64,000 nucleotides of DNA from Terripilifer ovatus (GTDB lineage: Bacteria > Pseudomonadota > Alphaproteobacteria > Rhizobiales > Beijerinckiaceae): NCBI GenBank assembly GCA_029222685.1, contig JARHVB010000083.1, positions 236,801 to 300,800 on the forward strand, read 5' to 3'. Below are positions 1-8,685 of this stretch, one piece after another. The notes beneath the pieces were generated by a model. That model was not told where the DNA came from and did no database searches. It saw nothing but the letters and a program-made list of their open reading frames with translations. A program made the position numbers and the translations under genes. How positions within the stretch are numbered: position 1 is the first letter of the stretch; each line of letters opens with the position of its first letter.

Positions 1-591
1 GAAGAGGCCGAACGACTGATGCAGGAAACCGTCGCCGCGTTCGGGCGGATCGACGTGATCGCCAACGTGGTCGGCGGCACGATCTGGTGGCAGCCGTTTC
101 AGGAATACACCGTCGATCAGATATTCCTGGAGCTGGAGCGCTCGCTTTACACGACGCTATGGTGCTGCAAGGCGGTGCTGCCGTATATGATCGAACAGAA
201 GTCCGGATCGATCATCAACTTCGGCTCGTCGGTCACCGCCGGCGGGCTTTACCGGGTGCCGTATGCCGTCAGCAAGGGCGGCATCGTCGCGCTCACCACC
301 ACGCTCGCGGCTGAGAACGGACGCTACGGCATCCGCGTCAACGGCGTGACGCCGGGAACCACGATCATCACCGACCGCACAACCTCGCGCCTGACGCTAC
401 GGCCAGGCGAGGTAGCGGACGCCATCGCCGGCACCGACAGCAGGGTGGAGGAGACCCGCGCCCTCCAGCAAGGCGCGCTCCGACGCACCGGGCGCGCCGA
501 GGAACAGGCGGCGGCCGTGGCATTTCTCGCGAGCGAAGATGCCTCCTTCATCACCGGACACATGATCGACGTGTCAGGCGGCTCGCATTAG
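1..591 (+). CDS. SDR family oxidoreductase, BenD/XylL-like (5' partial)
   Basis: The reading frame is open from base 1, so the N-terminal NAD(P)-binding glycine motif lies outside the window and only about 196 residues are seen. What remains is a classical short-chain dehydrogenase: an NNAG-equivalent segment (NVVGGTIW), a conserved serine in GSSVTAG, the catalytic YAVSK pair, and the C-terminal SFITGHMIDVSGG. The VGGTIW segment followed by an LWCCKAVLP stretch resembles cis-dihydroxycyclohexadiene-carboxylate dehydrogenases (BenD, XylL), which oxidise the cis-diol made by benzoate dioxygenases to a catechol. No dioxygenase genes are visible, so the substrate is inferred from similarity only. 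SDR membership is certain; the benzoate-diol role is moderate. Confidence 0.85.
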   Translation, partial: EEAERLMQETVAAFGRIDVIANVVGGTIWWQPFQEYTVDQIFLELERSLYTTLWCCKAVLPYMIEQKSGSIINFGSSVTAGGLYRVPYAVSKGGIVALTTTLAAENGRYGIRVNGVTPGTTIITDRTTSRLTLRPGEVADAIAGTDSRVEETRALQQGALRRTGRAEEQAAAVAFLASEDASFITGHMIDVSGGSH

Positions 592-599
592 CCGACACA

Positions 600-803
600 C
601 TATCGAGCCAGGCCGAGCTTTTCGCGAAGACGGTCAATCTCCTTGGAAGCCTCGGCTTTCGTCATACTGACGCGCTCATCGGACTCTTCGTGAGCCTGTT
701 CCATGAGCGTCTTCAGGTACGACGCCTGAGCGCCCGTCATCGGCTCATCGCCGGACACCCAGTCATCGGGATCTTTTTCAGCGTTCGAAGGTGCGTTCGT
801 CAT
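600..803 (-). CDS. DUF3072 domain-containing small protein
   Basis: A 67-residue acidic soluble protein with no signal peptide. The core DPDDWVSGDEPMTGAQASYL followed by a TLMEQAHE helix and a KAEASKEIDRLREKLG helix is the DUF3072 signature, a family of unknown function common in alphaproteobacteria and actinobacteria. It is convergent with the dehydrogenase, 8 nt away. Upstream on its strand lies GGAAC followed after 16 nt by CATT, a three-of-four match to the -10 of general-stress (EcfG-type) promoters, so stress control is possible but unproven. Function unknown. Confidence 0.8.
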   Translation of the reverse strand: MTNAPSNAEKDPDDWVSGDEPMTGAQASYLKTLMEQAHEESDERVSMTKAEASKEIDRLREKLGLAR

Positions 804-1038
804 GTAACGATAATGCTTTCGTTCTTCGAATGTTCCTGCCGGCGAGCGCTTTTCTTAACCCTTGCATTCGCGTGCCTTGAGACAAAGCGTCATACATGCT
901 GCCGCAATTTGGTCTTATTTGGCAGGCCAAGAACAAGTATGGGAATATGACGGATTGGTCATTCAGAGTCGGGCAGGGGCATTGTCAGAGCTTAATCGTT
1001 CCGTAACCCCAACAGGTGATAAAAGATTTGCGGTGTAT

Positions 1039-1067
1039 TTGAACCGTTGGGGTGTTGGCGTTACACT
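1039..1067 (+). promoter_or_regulatory. Predicted sigma70-type promoter of rlpA, in the 340-nt gap 804-1143
   Basis: TTGAAC at 1039-1044 and TACACT at 1062-1067 are separated by 17 nt, placing transcription start near 1074, about 70 nt before the rlpA start. The rest of the gap (804-1038) is AT-richer than its surroundings. It carries the divergent upstream region of the DUF3072 gene and no convincing gene; the open frame running in from 862 is only an upstream extension of rlpA without a better start. Confidence 0.5.
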
Positions 1068-1143
1068 TCGTTCCGGATTCCTCCGGAGCTCCCGCCAATG
1101 GTTCGCCCCTTCCTTGTGGCTTTATAGTTTTGCGTACTGCCCA

Positions 1144-2196
1144 ATGATGAACGAGTTCCGCGCGTCCCGCGCGTTTGGCTTCGTACCAGCCCGACCGGTC
1201 GGTCTTGCTGCGCTTGTTGCCGCTCTGGCAGTGGCCGGATGCGCCCAGCAGCCAGCGGGGTCTCACGGTCTCCGGCGCAGCGCCACCGGCGAATATTTCC
1301 CCGAAGGCCGCTACGGCAGGGCCAGCCCGCGCGTTGTCGGTGATGGCGAGGTCGTTCCGCGCGGTGGCGGCCAGTATCTGGTCGGACGTGCCTATTCGAT
1401 CGCCGGCCGGCGCTATCTGCCCCGCGAGATGTCGCCCGGGCAGAGCCAGATCGGCATGGCGTCCTGGTATGGCGATGCCTTCCATGGCCGCAAGACCGCC
1501 AACGGTGAAGTCTATGACATGAGCTCGATTTCCGCGGCGCACCCGACCATGCCGCTGCCGAGCTATGCCCGTGTCACCAATATGCGCAACGGCCGCTCGA
1601 TCGTCGTGAGAGTCAACGATCGCGGCCCGTTCCACGCCAACCGCGTCATGGATGTTTCGAAACGCGTTGCCGATGCGCTGGATTTCCGCCGTGCCGGCAC
1701 CGGCCAGGTCAAGGTCGACTATCTCGGCCGGGCCGGGCTCGACGGCTCCGACGACAATCAGTTGATGGCGACCTTGACGCTCGACGGCCGCCCCGCCTCA
1801 CTGCCTGGCTACGACGTGCCGGGAATTACCACGATGATCGCCCAGGCCGACCCGCGGGATGTGGACGTGGCTCCGCGCGCGCCGCGGCCTGCGCCGGCTC
1901 CCGCGCCCATCGAGACGCCACGGGCGACGACGATCGTCAGCGCTTCGCCGCGCCAGCCTGAACCCTCACCGATGCGGACGGCCATGCTGCCGCCGACCAC
2001 GCCCATGCCGCCCTCGCGCCCGTTCGATCTGGGCACGATTCCGGGCGCCGACGTGCCGATCATGGCTTCGCCGCGGGTCAGCCGGGCTACGGCAACCTTC
2101 TATGCGGCGCCGTCCAGGGTGACGTCGACGCTGATCAAGCGCCATCCGTTCGATGAAATCGGCATGCGCGACCTGAAGCCGCTGAACGGGCGCTGA
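1144..2196 (+). CDS. rlpA: RlpA-like septal ring lytic transglycosylase lipoprotein
   Basis: A 350-residue protein. The N-terminus has a hydrophobic segment ending in a lipobox (AVAGC, Cys33), so it is expected to be an outer-membrane lipoprotein. Residues about 103-195 form the double-psi beta-barrel typical of RlpA: IGMASWYG, then FHGRKTANGEVYD, ISAAHPTMPLPS and VRVNDRGPF, which includes the Asp of the catalytic segment. The rest is Pro/Ala-rich linker, and I see no SPOR domain at the C-terminus. RlpA proteins cleave naked glycan strands at division sites. The start was chosen because the lipobox then sits at the usual distance; the frame is open upstream to 862. A carboxypeptidase gene follows, making a cell-wall pair. 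Confidence 0.9.
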   Translation: MMNEFRASRAFGFVPARPVGLAALVAALAVAGCAQQPAGSHGLRRSATGEYFPEGRYGRASPRVVGDGEVVPRGGGQYLVGRAYSIAGRRYLPREMSPGQSQIGMASWYGDAFHGRKTANGEVYDMSSISAAHPTMPLPSYARVTNMRNGRSIVVRVNDRGPFHANRVMDVSKRVADALDFRRAGTGQVKVDYLGRAGLDGSDDNQLMATLTLDGRPASLPGYDVPGITTMIAQADPRDVDVAPRAPRPAPAPAPIETPRATTIVSASPRQPEPSPMRTAMLPPTTPMPPSRPFDLGTIPGADVPIMASPRVSRATATFYAAPSRVTSTLIKRHPFDEIGMRDLKPLNGR

Positions 2197-2292
2197 AACG
2201 GCGGGTTTCGTCGATTAACCGGCGTTGATTTGTCCTTGCCGAGGGTGCAAATTCGCACGGATTTCGCGTTTCGAATCCGTTCAGGTGCCCAA

Positions 2293-3492
2293 TTGCCGTT
2301 CGTCATAGCTCCCCGACTGCTGAAGACGATCCTGTCTCTGGGGATCGCCCTTGGCGTGGCGTTCGCACCCTCCATAGCGGCGGCGCAGGCGACGATCCAG
2401 ACCCAGGCAACCTGGGCGTTGCTGATGGATGCCGACACCCAGAGCGTGCTGTTCGAGAAGAACGCCGATCAGCTCATGTCGCCGGCATCGATGGCCAAGA
2501 TCATGACGGCCGAACTGGTGTTCAAGGAGCTGAAGGACGGCAAGTTGAAGCTCGACGACACGATGGTGATTTCCGAGAACGCCTGGCGCAAGGGTGGGGC
2601 GCCGTCGAGCGGATCGAAGATGTTTGCCGCCCTGCACAGCCACGTGCGGGTCGAGGATCTGTTGCGCGGCCTCATCGTCCAGTCCGGCAATGACGCCGCG
2701 ATCGCCCTGGCGGAGGGCCTGGCCGGCAGCGAGGATGTCTTCGCCACGATGATGACCAAGCGCGCCCGCGAACTCGGCATGCGCGACAGCACTTTCACCA
2801 ACTCCTGGGGCAGGTTCGATCCGCAGCAGAAAGTCACGGCGCGCGACCTGGCGAAACTGGCGAATTACGTTATCAAGACCTACCCGGACTATTACAAATA
2901 TTTCGGCGAGACGGAGTTCACCTGGAACAAGATCCGGCAGCTCAACCGCAATCCCTTGCTGACGATGAACATCGGTGCGGACGGCTTGAAAACCGGCAAT
3001 ATCGATGATTCAGGCTTCGGCCTGGTCGGCTCCGCAGTGGAAAACGGCCAGCGGCTCATCCTGGTGATAAACGGCGTTAAGACAGCGCGCGATCGCTCTG
3101 AAGAGGCAAGGAAATTGCTGAATTGGGGGATGCGCGCCTTCGACAGCAAGAACATCTTCGCAGCGGGTGAGGTCGTCGGTTCGGCCAAGGTCTACGGCGG
3201 CAATATCGGCAGCGTCGACCTGGTGACCGAACTGCCCGTCCGGGTGCTGGTGCCGCGCGGCTCGTCGGAGCGCCTGACCGGCCGCATCGTCTACACCGGC
3301 CCGCTCATCCCGCCGATCAGGCAGGGCGACGAAGTTGCCCGCCTGAGGGTATTTCGCGGCAATGTGCAGGCGTTCGATGCGCCTTTGAAGGCGGCAACGG
3401 ATGTCGCAACCGGTTCGCTGAACCAGCGAGCGCTCGACGCCGGCATGGAATATTTTTCCGGCCTCATCCGCAAATACGTGTTCAAGAGCTGA
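2293..3492 (+). CDS. dacF: D-alanyl-D-alanine carboxypeptidase (PBP5/DacF-type)
   Basis: A penicillin-binding protein of class S11 that trims the terminal D-Ala from peptidoglycan pentapeptides in the periplasm. From the TTG start at 2293 it has a 31-residue signal peptide (LLKTILSLGIALGVAF, cleavage after AAA) and all three active-site motifs: SMAK (Ser66, Lys69), SGN (131-133) and KTG (233-235). A PBP5-type C-terminal beta domain follows. The C-terminus ends in an amphipathic-looking YFSGLIRKYVFKS, which in PBP5 proteins serves as a membrane anchor. An earlier TTG at 2230 would add 21 residues before the signal peptide and is less likely. It overlaps tmk by one base. Confidence 0.93.
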   Translation: MPFVIAPRLLKTILSLGIALGVAFAPSIAAAQATIQTQATWALLMDADTQSVLFEKNADQLMSPASMAKIMTAELVFKELKDGKLKLDDTMVISENAWRKGGAPSSGSKMFAALHSHVRVEDLLRGLIVQSGNDAAIALAEGLAGSEDVFATMMTKRARELGMRDSTFTNSWGRFDPQQKVTARDLAKLANYVIKTYPDYYKYFGETEFTWNKIRQLNRNPLLTMNIGADGLKTGNIDDSGFGLVGSAVENGQRLILVINGVKTARDRSEEARKLLNWGMRAFDSKNIFAAGEVVGSAKVYGGNIGSVDLVTELPVRVLVPRGSSERLTGRIVYTGPLIPPIRQGDEVARLRVFRGNVQAFDAPLKAATDVATGSLNQRALDAGMEYFSGLIRKYVFKS

Positions 3493-4202
3493 TGGCCGGT
3501 CTGTTCATCACCTTCGAGGGCGGCGAGGGCGGCGGGAAATCGACCCATGTCGGCCGCCTCGTGCAAACGCTCGAGCGCCGGGGCATTGCGGCGATCGCGA
3601 CACGCGAGCCCGGCGGCACGCCCACGGCCGAGGCGATCCGCGACGTCATCCTGTCGGGCGCCGTGGCGCCGCTCGGCGCAGCCGCCGAAGCCCTGATGTT
3701 TTCGGCGGCGCGGATCGACCATCTCGACAAAAAGATCCGTCCGGCGCTGGCGCAGGGCAAGGTTGTCGTCTGCGATCGTTTCGCCGATTCCACCCGCGCC
3801 TATCAGGGCGCGCTGGGCAATCTCGATCCAAAATTCATACGTGAGCTCGAGCGGGTAACCGTCGGCGACACCAGGCCCGACTTGACCATCATTCTCGACG
3901 TGCCGGCGGCGACGGGGCTTGCCCGCGCCTCGGCGCGGCGCGCTTCGGCGCCCGTCGATCGTTTCGAGGCCGAGAACGAGAGTTTTCACGCCGCACTGCG
4001 CCAGTGTTTCCTCGACATCGCCGCCGCCGAGCCGGAGCGCTGCGTCGTCATCGACGCCACGCAGCCGCCCGACGCCGTGGAGGCGTCGATCTGGAGCAAA
4101 GTCTCGCAACGCCTTGCGGCAGCGGGTCTTCTGGACAAGACGCCGGTGGCGCCGAAGCCTGTGAGAAAGTCCAGCAAGCGTAAGGAAGCCCGTCGTTCAT
4201 GA
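3492..4202 (+). CDS. tmk: Thymidylate kinase
   Basis: Phosphorylates dTMP to dTDP in the cytoplasm for DNA synthesis. The P-loop GGEGGGKST (residues 10-18), the TREPGGT substrate motif and the DRFADSTRAYQG segment are those of bacterial Tmk. At 236 residues it is about 25-30 longer than typical; the extra length is a basic C-terminal tail ([15 protein letters not shown]) of unknown use. The start overlaps the carboxypeptidase stop (TGATG) and the stop overlaps holB by 4 nt (ATGA), so the three genes are almost certainly co-translated. The tmk-holB pairing is a common bacterial arrangement. Confidence 0.96.
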   Translation: MAGLFITFEGGEGGGKSTHVGRLVQTLERRGIAAIATREPGGTPTAEAIRDVILSGAVAPLGAAAEALMFSAARIDHLDKKIRPALAQGKVVVCDRFADSTRAYQGALGNLDPKFIRELERVTVGDTRPDLTIILDVPAATGLARASARRASAPVDRFEAENESFHAALRQCFLDIAAAEPERCVVIDATQPPDAVEASIWSKVSQRLAAAGLLDKTPVAPKPVRKSSKRKEARRS

Positions 4203-5299
4203 GCCGCCGTCCTATGACACGATCGGATGGCGAGGCTATCCCTGAGAGCGATCGCTTCAAGGGCGCGCCGCATCCGCGCGACATGTTCGATTTCTTCGGC
4301 CATGAGGCGGCCGAGCAGGAATTGCTGGAGGCCTATCGCTCCGGCAAGCTGCCGCAAGCCTGGATCATCGGCGGCAAGGAGGGCATCGGCAAGGCGACGC
4401 TGGCCTGGCGTTTTGCGAGATTCGTGCTGGCCCATGGCGATCCGCAGTCGCCGCCGGTCGCCAACGCGCAGGATCTTTCCGTCGATCCCGAGCATCCGGT
4501 GGCGCGGCGCATGCTCGCCATGTCGCACAATGACGTGGTGGCGCTGCGGCGAAGCTGGGATCCGAAGGGCAAGAAGCATTTCACCGACATCAGGGTCGAC
4601 GATGCGCGGCGCGCCATCGACATGTTTCATCATGCGTCGGGGGAGGGCGGCTGGCGGGTCGCCATCGTCGACAGCGCCGAGGACCTCAACGGATCGAGCG
4701 CCAACGCGCTCTTGAAGCTCATCGAGGAGCCGCCGCCGCGCTCGCTGTTCCTCATCGTCGCGCATCGCCCCTCGCAGGTGCTGCCGACCATCCGCTCGCG
4801 CGCCCGCAAGCTCATCCTGGGCGAATTGGCGCCCGCCACCATCGTCGAGACGATCCGCGCGCTGGGCGAGCCCTGGGACGGTTTCGAACCGCGCCTGCTC
4901 GAGGATGCGGCCCGGCGCGCCGGCGGCTCGGTGCGCGATGCCCTGCGCCTTCTGGGTGGCGACAGCCTGCAATTGATCCAGGCGGTCGACGGGCTGCTGG
5001 CGCAACTGCCTTCCGTTGATTGGCGCAGGGTGCACCAATTCGCCGACCGGCTGACCGGCCGTGAGGCGACGGAAGAGTTCGAGGCGATGATTTCAGCGAT
5101 TTTCGACTGGATCGACGCCGGTATCCGGGCTCAGGCTGGCCATCCGGGCACCGTCCGTCGCCTTGCGCCTCTGGCGGAGGTATGGGACAAGATCGCGCTT
5201 TCGGCGCGCGAGACGCTGGCGCTCAACCTCGACCGCCGGGCCTTCATCTTGAACGTCTTTTCAGATCTGTCTGCGGCGGTTGCGACCGCGCAGCGATGA
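4199..5299 (+). CDS. holB: DNA polymerase III subunit delta'
   Basis: Clamp-loader subunit of the replicative polymerase. The 366-residue protein has an AAA+ fold with a P-loop-like [18 protein letters not shown] (about 58-75). A sensor region includes [17 protein letters not shown], where delta' typically keeps ANALLKxLEEPP, and an [11 protein letters not shown] segment corresponds to the SRC region of the family. The long N-terminal leader before the fold is usual for alphaproteobacterial delta'. It overlaps tmk by 4 nt and is followed 14 nt later by metG. Confidence 0.95.
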   Translation: MSRRPMTRSDGEAIPESDRFKGAPHPRDMFDFFGHEAAEQELLEAYRSGKLPQAWIIGGKEGIGKATLAWRFARFVLAHGDPQSPPVANAQDLSVDPEHPVARRMLAMSHNDVVALRRSWDPKGKKHFTDIRVDDARRAIDMFHHASGEGGWRVAIVDSAEDLNGSSANALLKLIEEPPPRSLFLIVAHRPSQVLPTIRSRARKLILGELAPATIVETIRALGEPWDGFEPRLLEDAARRAGGSVRDALRLLGGDSLQLIQAVDGLLAQLPSVDWRRVHQFADRLTGREATEEFEAMISAIFDWIDAGIRAQAGHPGTVRRLAPLAEVWDKIALSARETLALNLDRRAFILNVFSDLSAAVATAQR

Positions 5300-5313
5300 C
5301 TCCAGGGATTGTT

Positions 5314-6876
5314 ATGGCGACCCGGCCGACTTTCTACATTACGACCGCTATTCCCTATGCCAACGGCAAACCGCATATCGGCCATGCTTACGAGCGGATC
5401 GCCACCGACGCGATCGCCCGATTCAAGCGGATCGAAGATGAGGACGTATTCTTCGTTACCGGCATGGATGAGCATGGCCTGAAGATGCAGCAGACAGCGG
5501 CGCGCGAAAACATGACGCCGCAGCAGCTTGCCGACCGCACGGCGGCCGAGTTCGATCGCATGGGCGGCGTGCTGAATGCCCGCGCCGACCATGTGATCCG
5601 CACCACCGAGCCGCGCCATTATGCCGCCTCGCGCGCCATCTGGGCCGCGATGGAGAAGAAGGGCGACATCTACCTGTCGAAATATGCCGGCTGGTATTCG
5701 GTACGCGAGGAAGCCTATTTCGACGAGGGCGAAATCACCTCGAACGGCGACGGACAGAAGTTCTCGCCCAACGGCACGCCGGTCGAATGGGTGGAGGAAG
5801 AAAGCTATTTCTTCCGGCTGTCCAAATATGCCGACCGCCTGCTGGCTCATTACGAGGCGCATCCGGATTTCATCGTGCCGGACAAATACCGCAACGAGAT
5901 CGTCTCCTTCGTGAAGCGCGGGCTGCAGGATCTGTCGATCAGCCGCACCACGTTCAACTGGGGCGTGCCGGTGCCGGGCAATGACAAGCATGTCATGTAT
6001 GTCTGGGTCGATGCGCTGACGAACTACCTCACCGCCTGCGGCTATCCCGACACCAGCGCGCCGCACTGGCGTTACTGGCCGGCGAATGTCCATGTGATCG
6101 GCAAGGACATCACGCGCTTTCACGCCATCTACTGGCCGGCCTTCCTGATGTCGGCGGAAATCGCGCTGCCGAAGCAGATCGTCGTGCATGGCTTCCTGTT
6201 CAGCCGTGGCGAGAAGATGTCGAAATCGGTCGGCAATGTGGTCGATGCTATCACCATGGCCGAGCATTACGGCGTCGACCAGATGCGCTATTTCTTCCTG
6301 CGCGAAGTGCCGTTCGGGCAGGACGGCAATTACTCGCACGAGGCGCTGGTCAACCGCATCAATGCCGATCTCGCCAACGATCTCGGCAACCTGGCGCAGC
6401 GCTCGCTGTCGATGATCGCGAAGAACTGCGACGGCAAGGCGCCGGTGCCCGGGCGGTTGAGCGAGGCCGATGAGGCGATCCTGGCACAGGCCTATGCGCT
6501 GGCGCAAAAGACGCGCGAGGCCATGGCCGACTTCGCCATTCATACGGCGCTGGCGGAAGCCTGGCGCGTCGTCGCCGACGCCAACCGCTATTTCGCGGGC
6601 GAAGAGCCGTGGGCGCGGCGTAAGGACAATCCCGAGCGGATGGGCACGATCCTGTGGGTGACGGCGGAAGTGCTGCGCAATGTCGGCATCGTCGTGCAGC
6701 CGGTGATCCCGACGGCGGCGGCAAAGCTGCTCGATATGCTCGGCGTTGCACCCGACCGACGGTTGACGAAGCACGCGGCTGCGACATCAGCGCTCGCCGG
6801 CGGCCTGGCATTGCCGGCGCCGACGCCTATCTTCCCACGATATGTTGAACCGGAGGCGGGCGAGCGGCCCGCATGA
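5314..6876 (+). CDS. metG: Methionyl-tRNA synthetase
   Basis: Class I aminoacyl-tRNA synthetase that charges tRNA-Met. The 520-residue protein begins [20 protein letters not shown] and has the HIGH signature (HIGHAY, about 21-26) and KMSKS (301-305). No CxxC-type zinc knuckle or C-terminal tRNA-binding extension is seen, so it is the short form found in Hyphomicrobiales. The ATG at 5314 is preceded by an AGGGA-like ribosome site; the frame is open further upstream but the conserved N-terminus starts here. Its last 35 bases overlap the tatD frame if that gene starts at 6842. Confidence 0.97.
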   Translation: MATRPTFYITTAIPYANGKPHIGHAYERIATDAIARFKRIEDEDVFFVTGMDEHGLKMQQTAARENMTPQQLADRTAAEFDRMGGVLNARADHVIRTTEPRHYAASRAIWAAMEKKGDIYLSKYAGWYSVREEAYFDEGEITSNGDGQKFSPNGTPVEWVEEESYFFRLSKYADRLLAHYEAHPDFIVPDKYRNEIVSFVKRGLQDLSISRTTFNWGVPVPGNDKHVMYVWVDALTNYLTACGYPDTSAPHWRYWPANVHVIGKDITRFHAIYWPAFLMSAEIALPKQIVVHGFLFSRGEKMSKSVGNVVDAITMAEHYGVDQMRYFFLREVPFGQDGNYSHEALVNRINADLANDLGNLAQRSLSMIAKNCDGKAPVPGRLSEADEAILAQAYALAQKTREAMADFAIHTALAEAWRVVADANRYFAGEEPWARRKDNPERMGTILWVTAEVLRNVGIVVQPVIPTAAAKLLDMLGVAPDRRLTKHAAATSALAGGLALPAPTPIFPRYVEPEAGERPA

Positions 6877-7681
6877 CGCCTTGCTGATCGACAGCCATTG
6901 CCATCTCGACTTTCCCGACTTCGCCGAGGACATGCAAGGCGCGATCGCGCGTGCGTGCGAAGCAGGCGTCGGGCGTATGATCACGATCGCCACATCGATT
7001 GCCCGTCACGACGTCTATCGGTCGATCGCCGAACGCTTCGATAATGTCTGGTTTTCGGTCGGCACGCATCCGCATCGCGCCCATGAAGAGCCGGGCACTA
7101 CGGCTGAACAGCTGGTCGAACTCGCCGGTCATCCCAAATGCGTCGCCATCGGCGAAGCCGGGCTCGACTATCACTACGACGAAAGCCCGCGCGACATCGC
7201 GGCTGCCGTTTTCCGCACGCATATCGATGCGGCGCGCAGGACAGGCCTGCCGCTGGTCATCCATGCACGCGATGCCGACGACGACGTGGCGGCGATCCTG
7301 CGCGATGAAATGGGGAAGGGCTCGTTCAAGGCCCTGCTGCATTGCTTCACCTCATCGCGCGCGCTGGCCGAGACCGGCCTCGAACTCGGTCTCTATGTGT
7401 CCTTCTCGGGCGTGCTGACATTCAAGAATTCGGCCGAATTGCGCGACATCGCCAGGGACGTGCCGATGGACCGGCTGCTGGTGGAGACAGACTCGCCTTA
7501 TCTCGCGCCGGTACCTCATCGCGGCAAGCGCAACCAGCCGGCCTGGGTCGCCGACACCGCGAAGGTTCTGGCCGAGGTCAAAGGCGTATCCTTCGACGAG
7601 ATCGCGCAGCAGACGACCGCCAATGTGCTGCGGCTGTTTTCAAAGATGCCGCCGCTTGCAGCCGCCGGTCCTGCGTTATGA
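6842..7681 (+). CDS. tatD: TatD family hydrolase
   Basis: Metal-dependent hydrolase of the amidohydrolase superfamily; TatD proteins are 3'-5' exonucleases or DNases. Seen: [12 protein letters not shown] (first metal ligands), [31 protein letters not shown] and [21 protein letters not shown], which together supply the conserved His, Asp and Glu ligands. A TTG at 6881 would give the usual short N-terminus MLIDSHCH and would remove the metG overlap; the ATG at 6842 is the annotated alternative and neither has a strong ribosome site. The stop overlaps the next gene by 4 nt. Confidence 0.93.
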   Translation: MLNRRRASGPHDALLIDSHCHLDFPDFAEDMQGAIARACEAGVGRMITIATSIARHDVYRSIAERFDNVWFSVGTHPHRAHEEPGTTAEQLVELAGHPKCVAIGEAGLDYHYDESPRDIAAAVFRTHIDAARRTGLPLVIHARDADDDVAAILRDEMGKGSFKALLHCFTSSRALAETGLELGLYVSFSGVLTFKNSAELRDIARDVPMDRLLVETDSPYLAPVPHRGKRNQPAWVADTAKVLAEVKGVSFDEIAQQTTANVLRLFSKMPPLAAAGPAL

Positions 7682-8478
7682 ACGGCCAGATCAGGATCCT
7701 GGGCTGCGGTTCGTCGGCCGGCGTGCCGCGGGTCGGAATCGGTTGGGGCAATTGCGATCCGGCCAATCCGCGCAACCGCCGCCGGCGCTGCTCGCTTCTG
7801 GTCGAACGCAGCGGACCTGAAGGCATCACCCAGGCGCTGGTCGATACGTCGCCGGATCTGCGGATGCAACTGCTCAGCGCCGACGTGCAGCACCTCGACG
7901 GCGTGTTCGTCACCCATGCTCATGCGGACCATGTCCACGGCATCGACGACGTGCGGCCGCTGATCCAGAAAATGCGGCGGCGGATCGATATCCATATGGA
8001 CCGGCCGACCGCCGAGACCGTGCTGCTGCGCTTCGATTATATTTTCAGGACACCACCGGGCAGCCAGTATCCGCCGCTGCTGAACCATCGGCATATCGAA
8101 GACGGCCGGCCCTGCGTCGTCGACGGCGCCGGCGGACCGATCGAGGCGATCCCGTTCCGCTTGCAGCATGGCGACATCGATGCCCTTGGCTTTCGCTTCG
8201 GCGCAGTGGCCTATACGCCCGACGTAGTCGATATCCCTGCCGTCAGCCAGGACTATCTGGCAGACCTGGATCTGTGGATCATCGACGCCCTGCAATACCG
8301 CAAGCATGCAAGCCATTTCAGCTACGCCGAAGCGCTGGAATGGATCGCGCGGATGAACCCGAAGCGCGCCGTGCTGACCAATCTCAGCACCGATCTCGAC
8401 TATGAGACGATGAAGTCGGAACTGCCGCCGAATGTCGAGCCGGCCTTCGACGGGATGAAGCTGGCGCTGGACTTATAG
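7678..8478 (+). CDS. MBL fold metallo-hydrolase (PhnP-like)
   Basis: A 266-residue metallo-beta-lactamase-fold protein. The dinuclear metal motif THAHADHVHG lies at residues 79-88, with LQHGDI and the late segments FGAVAYTPDVVDI and HASHFSYAEALEW consistent with further ligands. The opening ILGCGSSAGVPR is shared with PhnP-type phosphodiesterases and related proteins, and this gene commonly follows tatD in alphaproteobacteria. It overlaps tatD by 4 nt (ATGA) and ends the housekeeping run that starts at rlpA/dacF. The substrate cannot be read from sequence. Confidence 0.9.
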   Translation: MNGQIRILGCGSSAGVPRVGIGWGNCDPANPRNRRRRCSLLVERSGPEGITQALVDTSPDLRMQLLSADVQHLDGVFVTHAHADHVHGIDDVRPLIQKMRRRIDIHMDRPTAETVLLRFDYIFRTPPGSQYPPLLNHRHIEDGRPCVVDGAGGPIEAIPFRLQHGDIDALGFRFGAVAYTPDVVDIPAVSQDYLADLDLWIIDALQYRKHASHFSYAEALEWIARMNPKRAVLTNLSTDLDYETMKSELPPNVEPAFDGMKLALDL

Positions 8479-8685
8479 CGGCCGACCATTGGCAAGATCG
8501 CAAATCGGCTCTCGGGCACCCCCCGATGCGGCATGATAAAATTGCGTAAAATCAAGCCAGTTAAAATTGCAGCTTCCTTGAAATCCATTCATTCACCCTA
8601 AGCCCGCGAAGCAATCACGTCGAACCGAACTTCTCGTTCCTTTTGAGGTTGTGCCACCACCTGAATTTGGACGGAGGACGACACA

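Noticed and set aside
5131-6774. A 547-residue minus-strand open frame opposite metG
   Set aside because: It is a shadow of metG with biased composition and no family signature.
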